DNA from: an uncultured Ruminococcus sp.
GTDB taxonomy: Bacteria; Bacillota; Clostridia; Oscillospirales; Ruminococcaceae
DNA length: 10,853 nt
Direction of reading: 5' to 3'
Assembly: GCA_946531975.1 (NCBI GenBank)
Contig: CAMNAY010000033.1
Coordinates: 1 to 10,853 of the forward strand
The notes under the pieces are model-generated. The model was not told the origin of the DNA. It made no database searches and worked only from the letters and a program-made list of their open reading frames with translations. Numbering within the stretch: the first letter of the stretch is position 1; every line of letters begins with the position of its first letter. Below, piece by piece: positions 1 to 5,393 of this stretch. The position numbers were made by a program, and so were the translations under genes.

Positions 1-464
1 TGAAGGTCGGCTCTGCTGCTGACCGGCATTCCGTCGATTTCCTGTATGATGTCGCCGGCTTCGATGCCGGCTTCCGCTGCGGGACTGATGCTGCCGGACG
101 GCGTGCTGATTTCACTCAGCGACACGACCATTGCACCTGCCATGAGCATCCGGATGCCGAACGGTTCGCCGCCGGCATATACCTGCACCGGTGCGACTGC
201 CGTCAGCGAGACCGTCTTGACCGGAAGAATGCCGAACAGCCGAAGCTCCGCCTCCTGCACGCCCGCTGCTGCCGTCGGGATGCGGCTCGCCGTCACCGGA
301 AGCACCGCACTCACCGTCAGCGGACGGTCCGGCTGCGTGTAGTAATGATCGGGAAGACTGCGGGCATAATACTGTACGGTGCCCGTCAGGACGGTCAGCA
401 CCGCCGCACCGCAGACTGCAATCTTCGCGATCCATTTTTTGACGCGGTTTTCTTTCATCATCAT
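1..464 (-). CDS. spoIVB: SpoIVB-type sporulation serine protease, N-terminal part (cut by window edge)
   Basis: The minus-strand frame runs open off the left edge, giving about 154 residues. SpoIVB is the forespore serine protease (S55 family) that crosses into the intermembrane space and triggers pro-sigma-K processing during sporulation. Visible here are a basic N-terminus, one hydrophobic segment (about residues 12-33), the family-typical LFGILPVKTVSL at 76-87, a G-G-x-x-F-G-I stretch near 98-104, and the start of a PDZ domain ending AGIEAGDIIQEIDGMPV (132-148). The S55 catalytic domain lies outside the window. Three in-frame ATGs stand together at 464, 461 and 458 behind a GAGAGGAAG ribosome site at 472-480, so the exact start is uncertain by two codons. 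A fourth ATG at 468 is in another frame. The family call rests on the order of TM segment, LFGI motif and PDZ. An HtrA-like protease is the alternative, but its PDZ would be C-terminal. Confidence 0.85.
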   Translation of the reverse strand, partial: MMMKENRVKKWIAKIAVCGAAVLTVLTGTVQYYARSLPDHYYTQPDRPLTVSAVLPVTASRIPTAAAGVQEAELRLFGILPVKTVSLTAVAPVQVYAGGEPFGIRMLMAGAMVVSLSEISTPSGSISPAAEAGIEAGDIIQEIDGMPVSSRADL

Positions 465-480
465 CCATGTTCTTCCTCTC

Positions 481-497
481 TGCGGGGATTCCCCGCA
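481..497 (-). promoter_or_regulatory. 17-nt palindrome in the spoIVB leader
   Basis: TGCGGGGATTCCCCGCA is a perfect inverted repeat about one odd central base. In RNA it would form a 7-bp G/C stem with a 3-nt loop. It ends 16 nt upstream of the first spoIVB ATG, directly beside the ribosome site. A very similar palindrome stands in the same place ahead of the DUF1846 gene (4252-4266). It could be a 5' mRNA stabiliser, a translation-modulating hairpin or a protein-binding site. The sequence alone does not decide. Confidence 0.55.
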
Positions 498-639
498 CAG
501 TCTCAGTATGCGCAGAATGATGCGGTTCACACGCGGGAGTCGCAGTCAGTTTTCTTTCCGCTGTGTGCCATTGCCCAAAATCGGTTCCGTTTTCGGCGGG
601 TTGTATAGAATAGGCGGAAAACTCTGGCGATTTTGACAG

Positions 640-669
640 TTGATTTTTTTTTTTTTTCTATGGTATAAT
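640..669 (+). promoter_or_regulatory. Promoter of the dockerin gene, with a T14 tract in the spacer
   Basis: The -10 is TATAAT at 664-669, preceded by TGG at 661-663, which gives an extended TGn -10. The best-spaced -35 is TTGATT at 640-645, 18 nt away. A perfect TTGACA lies at 633-638 but is 25 nt from the -10, too far to be used at the present length. A run of 14 T (644-657) fills most of the spacer. Transcription should start near 676, leaving a leader of about 70 nt. Confidence 0.7.
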
Positions 670-677
670 AGAAGTAA

Positions 678-691
678 GAATCATATGATTC
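678..691. promoter_or_regulatory. 14-bp perfect palindrome at the predicted start of transcription
   Basis: GAATCATATGATTC is fully self-complementary and begins 8 bases after the -10 box, so it covers the predicted +1. Such a position fits an operator where a bound dimer would block RNA polymerase. No known operator consensus was recognised, so the regulatory role is inference. Confidence 0.4.
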
Positions 692-748
692 GGGCAGCTT
701 CGATTTGTTTATGATAAGCCGTTTTTATAATTTGGAGGGTGAGGAAAA

Positions 749-1489
749 ATGAGAAATCTGAAAAAGAAACTGAGAGGGCTGGTCGCCTGTGCCGTCGGCG
801 TGAGCTTCCTGATGCAGGGCGCTTTTCCGGTATATGCGAAACAGGAGGAAATCATCGACTGGGACTGGTCCTCCCGTGAAATAAAGCCCTGGACGCTTGA
901 GCGCATGCGTGAATTCCCGATGATTTACCGCTGGCTTCCCGATGCGCCGCGCGCACCCTACCGCTATTATGCCTGTATGGAGCTGCCGGAGGGCATGAAG
1001 GCGGAATTTACAGGAACCATCCGATATTATAGTGAACTGGATTATTTTGAGGATGACGAAGAGTACCTGACAGCGTTTTCTAATGCATTGTTCTCTGGCT
1101 TTTATGTAAAGCGCGTTGACCACGTTATGACGGAAGAAGAAGCGCGCGAGGTGCTGGCTTCGATTCCGGAGCGGGTCGAACAGCGGCGTGCATATGCACA
1201 GGAGATCGGTGACGAGGATCTGGAGCATTTCTGCTGGGCAGAGAATTTCGGTCTTGTTTACAAGCTGATCTCCGAGCCGGAAGATGCCGATGTGAACGAT
1301 GACGGCGCGGTCGGCGCGGATGATGCGCAGGTTGTGCTGAAGGAGTACACCGGTCAGCTTGTCGGAAAGGCGGCGACCTTTACCGATGAACAGTGGCTGC
1401 GTGCCGACGTGACCAATGACGATGTGCTCGGTGCGGATGATGCACAGGAGATTCTGGAATACTATGTCGATTCGATGATTCAGAAGTGA
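749..1489 (+). CDS. Secreted dockerin-containing protein with an unrecognised N-terminal domain
   Basis: This 246-residue protein starts with a Sec signal peptide: a basic RNLKKK stretch, a hydrophobic core to about residue 25, and a likely cut after VYA near residue 30. The C-terminal 68 residues form a type I dockerin with two calcium-binding loops, D181-V-N-D-D-G...D192 and D220-V-T-N-D-D...D231, joined by about 27 residues. Both loops continue GADDAQ and then a hydrophobic helix. Dockerins plug proteins into cohesins of a cellulosome scaffold. The middle part (about 31-178) is acidic, rich in Trp and Tyr, and resembles no glycosidase, esterase or binding module known to me, so this may be a non-catalytic cellulosome or surface component. 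The ATG at 749 follows GGAGGGTGAGG. The gene stands alone with its own promoter and terminator. The dockerin call is firm; the rest is unknown. Confidence 0.85.
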   Translation: MRNLKKKLRGLVACAVGVSFLMQGAFPVYAKQEEIIDWDWSSREIKPWTLERMREFPMIYRWLPDAPRAPYRYYACMELPEGMKAEFTGTIRYYSELDYFEDDEEYLTAFSNALFSGFYVKRVDHVMTEEEAREVLASIPERVEQRRAYAQEIGDEDLEHFCWAENFGLVYKLISEPEDADVNDDGAVGADDAQVVLKEYTGQLVGKAATFTDEQWLRADVTNDDVLGADDAQEILEYYVDSMIQK

Positions 1490-1508
1490 ACACTCCGGTA
1501 TGATGCCC

Positions 1509-1549
1509 AAAAAATCCCGATGCGGTTTTGTGATCGCATCGGGGTTTTT
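1509..1549. terminator. Bidirectional intrinsic terminator between convergent genes
   Basis: CCCGATGCG (1516-1524) pairs with CGCATCGGG (1535-1543) around a 10-nt loop. The stem is flanked by A6 on the left (1509-1514) and T5 on the right (1545-1549), so each strand ends in a U-tract. It sits 19 bases after the dockerin stop codon and 2 bases before the stop codon of the convergent gene, so it can serve both. Confidence 0.9.
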
Positions 1550-1550
1550 G

Positions 1551-2066
1551 TTATTCGTATCGGACGCCGAGCTGCTTCAGCTCACTGCGCACCGGAATCA
1601 GCTTGTTTGCGGGGAAGCGCGTTGCCGTGCAGTCCTTCAGGATCACCGCTGCTGCGCCGTGCCGGAGAGCAGCCTTCGCCGCGCCGGAAATGCTGCCGTA
1701 TTCGTCAATGCCGCACAGCAGGAAGGTGTCATATCCCTGCGCCTGAACGTAATCGGCAAAGTCCTTCGTCAGATACGGGTCGGCGGTGTTCTTCTCAAAG
1801 CACACCGCATTTGCCGCCTGCACGCCTGCATAAAGCTTCACGCCCTCGGTCTGCTCAATGCAGAAGCCGAAGACCAGATGATTCGTCGGGGTATCCGGAA
1901 AGACCTGCTGAAGAACAATTACGTCCGTTCCCTCTGCCTCTGCCGCCGCAATCGCGCCGTTGACCGCTGCGACCAGCTTTTCGGTGTCATACGGGAACTT
2001 CGCCTTTCGCTTCTCCCAGAGATAGTCGTTCTGCATTTCAATCACAAGAAGTGCTTTCTTGCCCAT
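1551..2066 (-). CDS. Isochorismatase-fold (cysteine hydrolase-like) protein with altered catalytic residues
   Basis: The 171-residue protein has the fold signature of the isochorismatase/nicotinamidase superfamily: a first strand ALLVIEMQNDYL (5-16), a Lys-containing FEKNTADPYL (90-99), and the CGIDEYGSISGAAKAAL helix turn (118-134). The family uses an Asp-Lys-Cys triad. Here the Asp position is Glu10, Lys92 is kept, and the Cys position aligns with Ser125. It is therefore either inactive as a cysteine hydrolase or does different chemistry. Family members cleave C-N or ether bonds in small metabolites; the substrate here is unknown. An upstream ATG at 2093 exists, but GGAGG stands 7 nt before the ATG at 2066, and 2093 would overlap the preceding gene, so 2066 is chosen. 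It is the last gene of the operon, beginning 13 nt after the thiamine pyrophosphokinase stop. Confidence 0.8.
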   Translation of the reverse strand: MGKKALLVIEMQNDYLWEKRKAKFPYDTEKLVAAVNGAIAAAEAEGTDVIVLQQVFPDTPTNHLVFGFCIEQTEGVKLYAGVQAANAVCFEKNTADPYLTKDFADYVQAQGYDTFLLCGIDEYGSISGAAKAALRHGAAAVILKDCTATRFPANKLIPVRSELKQLGVRYE

Positions 2067-2079
2067 GATCTGTCCTCCA

Positions 2080-2736
2080 TTATGGTTCCGCATTGCGGCA
2101 GGTCAGCTCTGCGGCGCTCCCTGCGATCAGCAGGACGCCCTCTGTGCAGGAGACCTCCGCTGCTTCCGCTGTGATCTCATTGCTCACGCCGAGCGGAAAG
2201 CTGCGCGATAATTCGCCCTGTTCCAGTGTGTATTTCGTTCCGCGGATGCAGACGCCCCTGCACGTTCCGGACCATGCAAACACGGAAAGCGTGAAGTCCG
2301 GCTGCCTGACATAGCGTCCGGTCTCGCCCGCGGGCAGGAGACATGCCCAGTCGCCCGCGCCGATCAGCATACCCGATGCGCCGTTCTGCCGCAGGAATTC
2401 CAGTGTCTGCAAATTGGCGAGGGTATGATCGAGTCTGCCGCCGAATGCGCCGTAAATGCGGATATCGCGGAAGCCCTCTGACAGCGCATGCCGCACCGCA
2501 AGCATCGTGTCGGTGTCATCCTTCTCCGGCTGCGCGGTGATGTGCGGCAGGGCGGTCGGCTCCGCGCCCAGTGAATCAAAATCCCCAAGCACCAGATCCG
2601 GCTTCAGCCCAAGGCGGCTGCACAGCTTCAGTCCGCTGTCTGCGCAGAGCAGATATGCCCCCGCAGGCACCGGAATGCACGGCAGACCGCGTTCGGGTCC
2701 GCCTGCGAAAATCACACAGATGCGATTGCTTTTCAT
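2080..2736 (-). CDS. thiN: Thiamine pyrophosphokinase
   Basis: This 218-residue enzyme transfers pyrophosphate from ATP to thiamine, making the cofactor thiamine diphosphate in the cytoplasm. The family motifs appear in order: ADSG at 32-35, GDFDS at 51-55, KDDTDTMLA at 72-80 and GGRLDHTLAN at 99-108, followed by a C-terminal half containing SNE. The length is normal for bacterial TPK. An upstream in-frame ATG at 2778 lies inside the preceding gene. The ATG at 2736 stands one base after that gene's TAA, gives the standard MKSNRICVIFAGG start, and lacks a strong ribosome site, so it probably depends on translational coupling. It is the middle gene of the DUF1846 > thiN > isochorismatase-fold operon. 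Confidence 0.93.
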   Translation of the reverse strand: MKSNRICVIFAGGPERGLPCIPVPAGAYLLCADSGLKLCSRLGLKPDLVLGDFDSLGAEPTALPHITAQPEKDDTDTMLAVRHALSEGFRDIRIYGAFGGRLDHTLANLQTLEFLRQNGASGMLIGAGDWACLLPAGETGRYVRQPDFTLSVFAWSGTCRGVCIRGTKYTLEQGELSRSFPLGVSNEITAEAAEVSCTEGVLLIAGSAAELTCRNAEP

Positions 2737-2737
2737 C

Positions 2738-4234
2738 TTATTTCTGATAGAGACGGTTGCTCTGGAACTGCGGGTCACAGGTGATATTCACGCCCAGACG
2801 CTTCAGCGTCCGCTCGTCAACCTGCGAGAGAATCACCGTCGAGTGCATCTCGCAGCCGCGCAGCTTCGAGAGCTGGGTCATCGCACGCTCTGCGGTCGGG
2901 TTCGTTGCCGCGGAAATCGACAGCGCGACCAGCGTTTCATCGGTATGCAGACGCGGGTTCTCGTTGCCGAGGTGATCGACCTTCAGATGCTGGATCGGCT
3001 CGATGACCGTCGGGCTGAGCAGAAGAATGTCATCGTTGATGCGGCCGAGTGACTTCAGCGCGTTCAGCAGCATCGTCGAGCAGGGTCCCATGAGGTCGGA
3101 GGTCTTGCCCGTGACGATCTTGCCGTTCGGGAGCTGCAATGCCGCGGCGGGTTCGCCTGTCTTTTCTGCGATTTCACGCGCTTTCGCGATGACCGGACGC
3201 TCCTCCTCGGTCAGATTCATCTGCTGCATCAGCAGCTCAAGCTTGCCGACTGTCTCCGCATCGGACTTGCCCTGACGCAGGTTGCAGCGCTCGGAGAAGT
3301 ACCGGCGGATGATCTCCTGACGGGAGGCTGCCTTCGCTGCGTCGTCATTGACAATGCAGAAGCCTGCCATATTGACGCCCATGTCGGTCGGGGACTGGTA
3401 CGGGGAGGTTCCGTAAATCTGATCGAACATCGCATGCAGCACGGGGAACACCTCGACGTCGCGGTTGTAGTTGACCGCGGTCTTGCCGTGCGCTTCCAGA
3501 TGGAACGGGTCGATCATGTTGATATCGTTGAGATCGGCGGTCGCAGCTTCATATGCGACGTTGACCGGATGCTTCAGCGGGACATTCCAGATTGGGAAGG
3601 TCTCGAATTTCGCATAGCCCGACTCGATACCGCGCTGATGCTCCTGATAGATCTGCGACAGGCAGACTGCCATTTTGCCCGAACCCGGTCCCGGTGCCGT
3701 CACGACGACAAGCTGACGCGAAACCTCGATGTACTCGTTCTTGCCGAATCCTTCCGGCGAAAGAATCAGAGAAAGGTTCGAGGGATAGCCCTCAATCGGG
3801 TAATGACGGTAGACGCGGATGCCGAGGGACTCCAGACGCTTCTGGAACTTGTCGGCAGCCGGTTCGCCGGTGTAGCGCGTCATGACGACGCTGCCGACAT
3901 ACAGACCCTTCTTCCGGAAGACGCCGATCAGGCGCAGCACGTCAGTATCATAGGTGATGCCGAGGTCGCCGCGGGTACGGTTCTGCTCGATGTCGCAGGC
4001 GTTGATCGCGATGACGATTTCGACTTCCTTCTTCATTTGCAGCAGCATCCGCAGCTTGGAATCCGGCTGAAAGCCCGGCAGGACACGCGACGCATGATAA
4101 TCGTCATACAGCTTGCCGCCGAACTCCAGATACAGTCTTCCGCCGAACTGCTTGATTCGTTCGCGGATATGCTCGGACTGCGTTTTCAGATACTGTGCGT
4201 TGTCAAACGCGAGGTTCTTTTTTCTGGCTGCCAT
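2738..4234 (-). CDS. DUF1846 / UPF0371 family protein
   Basis: The 498 residues match the usual full length of the DUF1846 (UPF0371) family, whose biochemical role I do not know to be settled. Family hallmarks are the start (KKNLAFDNAQYLKTQSEHI), ITYDTDVLRLI (about 93-103), the glycine-rich TAPGPGSGKMAVCLSQ (179-194, P-loop-like GPGSGK), and GVNMAGFCIVND in the middle. The glycine-rich loop suggests nucleotide or phosphate binding, but there is no clear Walker B motif, so an ATPase call is not made. The start is ATG at 4234 with AAAGG (4244-4248) 9 nt upstream. As the first gene of the operon it is transcribed from the promoter at 4331-4360 through a leader of about 90 nt carrying two hairpins. 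The stop is one base from the thiN start. Confidence 0.92.
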   Translation of the reverse strand: MAARKKNLAFDNAQYLKTQSEHIRERIKQFGGRLYLEFGGKLYDDYHASRVLPGFQPDSKLRMLLQMKKEVEIVIAINACDIEQNRTRGDLGITYDTDVLRLIGVFRKKGLYVGSVVMTRYTGEPAADKFQKRLESLGIRVYRHYPIEGYPSNLSLILSPEGFGKNEYIEVSRQLVVVTAPGPGSGKMAVCLSQIYQEHQRGIESGYAKFETFPIWNVPLKHPVNVAYEAATADLNDINMIDPFHLEAHGKTAVNYNRDVEVFPVLHAMFDQIYGTSPYQSPTDMGVNMAGFCIVNDDAAKAASRQEIIRRYFSERCNLRQGKSDAETVGKLELLMQQMNLTEEERPVIAKAREIAEKTGEPAAALQLPNGKIVTGKTSDLMGPCSTMLLNALKSLGRINDDILLLSPTVIEPIQHLKVDHLGNENPRLHTDETLVALSISAATNPTAERAMTQLSKLRGCEMHSTVILSQVDERTLKRLGVNITCDPQFQSNRLYQK

Positions 4235-4251
4235 AATCTCAATCCTTTCGT

Positions 4252-4266
4252 GCGGGAATTTCCCGC
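4252..4266 (-). promoter_or_regulatory. 15-nt palindrome beside the DUF1846 ribosome site
   Basis: GCGGGAATTTCCCGC is a perfect inverted repeat about a central T. It ends 17 nt before the ATG and 3 nt before the AAAGGA ribosome site. It closely resembles the palindrome before spoIVB (481-497) in sequence and placing. As RNA it makes a short G/C-rich stem that could affect access to the ribosome site. Confidence 0.55.
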
Positions 4267-4274
4267 GCCGCTTC

Positions 4275-4300
4275 CGCAGCGCATGACGACATGCGCTGCG
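4275..4300 (-). promoter_or_regulatory. Strong 5'-leader hairpin of the DUF1846 operon
   Basis: CGCAGCGCAT (4275-4284) pairs perfectly with ATGCGCTGCG (4291-4300) around a 6-nt loop, giving a 10-bp G/C-rich stem. It lies in the predicted leader, between the start of transcription (about 4324) and the palindrome at 4252-4266. No U-tract follows on the minus strand, so it is not an obvious terminator. It was not recognised as a known riboswitch. In particular, no thiamine-diphosphate riboswitch (THI-box) motif was seen despite the thiN gene downstream. Confidence 0.6.
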
Positions 4301-4330
4301 CTCTGCTTCCTCTTTTTTACATACATGGTT

Positions 4331-4360
4331 ATTATATCACAAAGCACGGCGGGATGTCAA
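4331..4360 (-). promoter_or_regulatory. Consensus sigma-A promoter of the DUF1846-thiN operon
   Basis: Read on the minus strand, TTGACA (4360-4355) and TATAAT (4336-4331) are both perfect consensus, 18 nt apart. Transcription should start near 4324, giving a leader of about 90 nt before the ATG at 4234. This predicts strong, housekeeping-type expression. Confidence 0.9.
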
Positions 4361-4566
4361 GCGGCGCGGAGCCCCCGGCGCGGAGCCCGCGCAGGCGTGA
4401 CGCTAAAGGTTGCACTGCCTAGCTTCACCCAAGAAGACTCACAGCCGCCGCTGATCGCGGCGGGGGGTAGCATTCTCTCCCAACGCTCGGTTAGGATTAT
4501 CACAAAAGTCTTGGTCGAGCTTTTTGAAAGAAAGCGAACGCCGGCAAGCTGACGTACCAAAAACTT
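4361..4566. repeat. Structured non-coding segment, possibly an interspersed repeat
   Basis: There is no credible gene here. Three structured parts follow one another. First is a 12-bp direct repeat GGCGCGGAGCCC (4363-4374 and 4377-4388), whose second copy also forms a GCGCGG/CCGCGC hairpin (4378-4392). Second is a 7-bp stem CCGCCGC/GCGGCGG (4445-4463). Third is an imperfect inverted repeat with arms at 4506-4522 and 4546-4566, centred on an A/T-rich GCTTT...AAAGC hairpin. The GGAGCCC units and the CTTGGTCGAGCTTTTT type of sequence recall intergenic repeats common in clostridial genomes. That resemblance is from memory and untested. A minus-strand ORF of 67 codons here looks spurious. Confidence 0.4.
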
Positions 4567-4614
4567 CTATTTTGCGCTCATCCGGCGCTGAATCGTACCC
4601 GAACACGCAAATGC

Positions 4615-4646
4615 AAGACCTGCCCGACAGATGTCAGGCAGGTCTT
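4615..4646 (-). terminator. Probable terminator of the ABC exporter operon
   Basis: AAGACCTGCC (4615-4624) pairs perfectly with GGCAGGTCTT (4637-4646). The inner part can extend the stem further (GACA with TGTC). It lies 6 bases beyond the permease stop codon. The sequence following on the minus strand (TGCATTTGCG) is only weakly U-rich, so termination may be incomplete or the hairpin may act as a 3' stabiliser. Confidence 0.6.
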
Positions 4647-4652
4647 TGATCG

Positions 4653-5393
4653 TTATTGCAGATTCAGCTTGTTTTTGATGATGTAGATTACAATGCCGAA
4701 TTCGGCAGCTGCGCAGATCGCATAGAATGCCGCATGCGTGTAGAGATAAGACGTTACCGTGTGACCCGCGAACGACACGGTCAGCGCCACGGAGATGAAA
4801 ATATACGCGACGATTATGCCGATTGCAAGCAGTGCGCCGAGCCATTTGCTGCCGCCGACCATCGAACTGACAGATGTAATCAGATAGCAGAACAGCAGCA
4901 TTGCCAGAAATCCCGCCGCGAACATCAGGAACAGCGGCAGCAGAAGACCGTATTTGTGCAGCTCATCAAGAAGCTCTTTGATTCCCCTCAGCAGTTCGAT
5001 CTCTCCGATGCCGAGCAGCAGAATCTCAGCGCCGAGGAAGATTGCCAGAAAACTCAGGATGAAATTCGACAGACCGCCGATCACCTTCGCGATGACATGC
5101 TGCGCGGGTGTGACGGGGAGCGTGTGGGTCAGATAACCCTCCTGACTGAACAGGTTTTTCCGGAACCGCCGGACATTGTGCGACACCGTCAGCAGCGCGA
5201 GGACAAATGTGAAGATATAGTAGATTGTCGCAATCATCGTGGTCAGAATAAAGAGTGCCGAACCGATTCTTTGAGCGCCGGAAACGGTGATCAGCAGCTT
5301 CAGGATCAGAACCACTGCCCCGTAAATAATATAAATGCGCATGAAATCCTTCACCAGAAAAATGAATTCGTGCTTCAGAAGCTTCTTCAGCAT
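4653..5393 (-). CDS. ABC transporter permease (ABC-2-like, six membrane segments)
   Basis: This 246-residue membrane protein has six hydrophobic segments at about 19-38, 46-70, 102-129, 148-176, 184-209 and 219-241. Between segments 2 and 3 lies a charged cytoplasmic stretch (RRFRKN) followed by FSQEGYLTHTLPVTPAQHVIAKVI (82-105), typical of two-component ABC export systems of Clostridia. It would form the channel for the ATPase encoded just upstream; the substrate is unknown. The ATG at 5393 overlaps the ATPase stop by 7 bases and has a full-strength AAGGAGGTG (5402-5410) inside the ATPase gene, 8 nt before it, so translation of the two is tightly linked. A hairpin follows the stop codon. Confidence 0.88.
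   Translation of the reverse strand: MLKKLLKHEFIFLVKDFMRIYIIYGAVVLILKLLITVSGAQRIGSALFILTTMIATIYYIFTFVLALLTVSHNVRRFRKNLFSQEGYLTHTLPVTPAQHVIAKVIGGLSNFILSFLAIFLGAEILLLGIGEIELLRGIKELLDELHKYGLLLPLFLMFAAGFLAMLLFCYLITSVSSMVGGSKWLGALLAIGIIVAYIFISVALTVSFAGHTVTSYLYTHAAFYAICAAAEFGIVIYIIKNKLNLQ

Larger units (their letters stand above)
465..748. other. Intergenic region between divergent spoIVB and the dockerin gene
   Basis: No credible gene is seen in these 284 bases. The left part holds the spoIVB ribosome site and a tight palindrome at 481-497. The right part holds the dockerin-gene promoter, a run of 14 T (644-657), a 14-bp palindrome at 678-691 and a strong ribosome site (GGAGGGTGAGG, 734-744). The spoIVB promoter could not be placed with confidence. 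A CATACTG box (minus strand, 510-504) resembles a sigma-F/G type -10, but no good -35 sits at the right distance. Confidence 0.7.

Noticed and set aside
112..498. Minus-strand 128-codon frame starting at 498
   Set aside because: Overlaps spoIVB in another frame; its translation lacks any protein-like pattern, while the spoIVB frame has TM, LFGI and PDZ features.
504..510. Sigma-F/G type -10 (CATACTG on the minus strand) for spoIVB
   Set aside because: No matching -35 at the proper distance; kept only as a remark in the intergenic entry.
4235..4324. Thiamine-diphosphate riboswitch ahead of the thiN operon
   Set aside because: The conserved CUGAGA and ACCUGAUC-type elements of the THI-box are not present.
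3434..4552. Plus-strand open frame of 372 codons opposite the DUF1846 gene
   Set aside because: Antisense shadow of a clearly recognised family and rich in Arg, Asp and His. It also reads through the promoter and hairpins upstream of that gene.
4357..4560. Minus-strand 67-codon frame in the repeat-like region
   Set aside because: It spans hairpins and direct repeats, has no ribosome site, and its composition looks like translated structured DNA.
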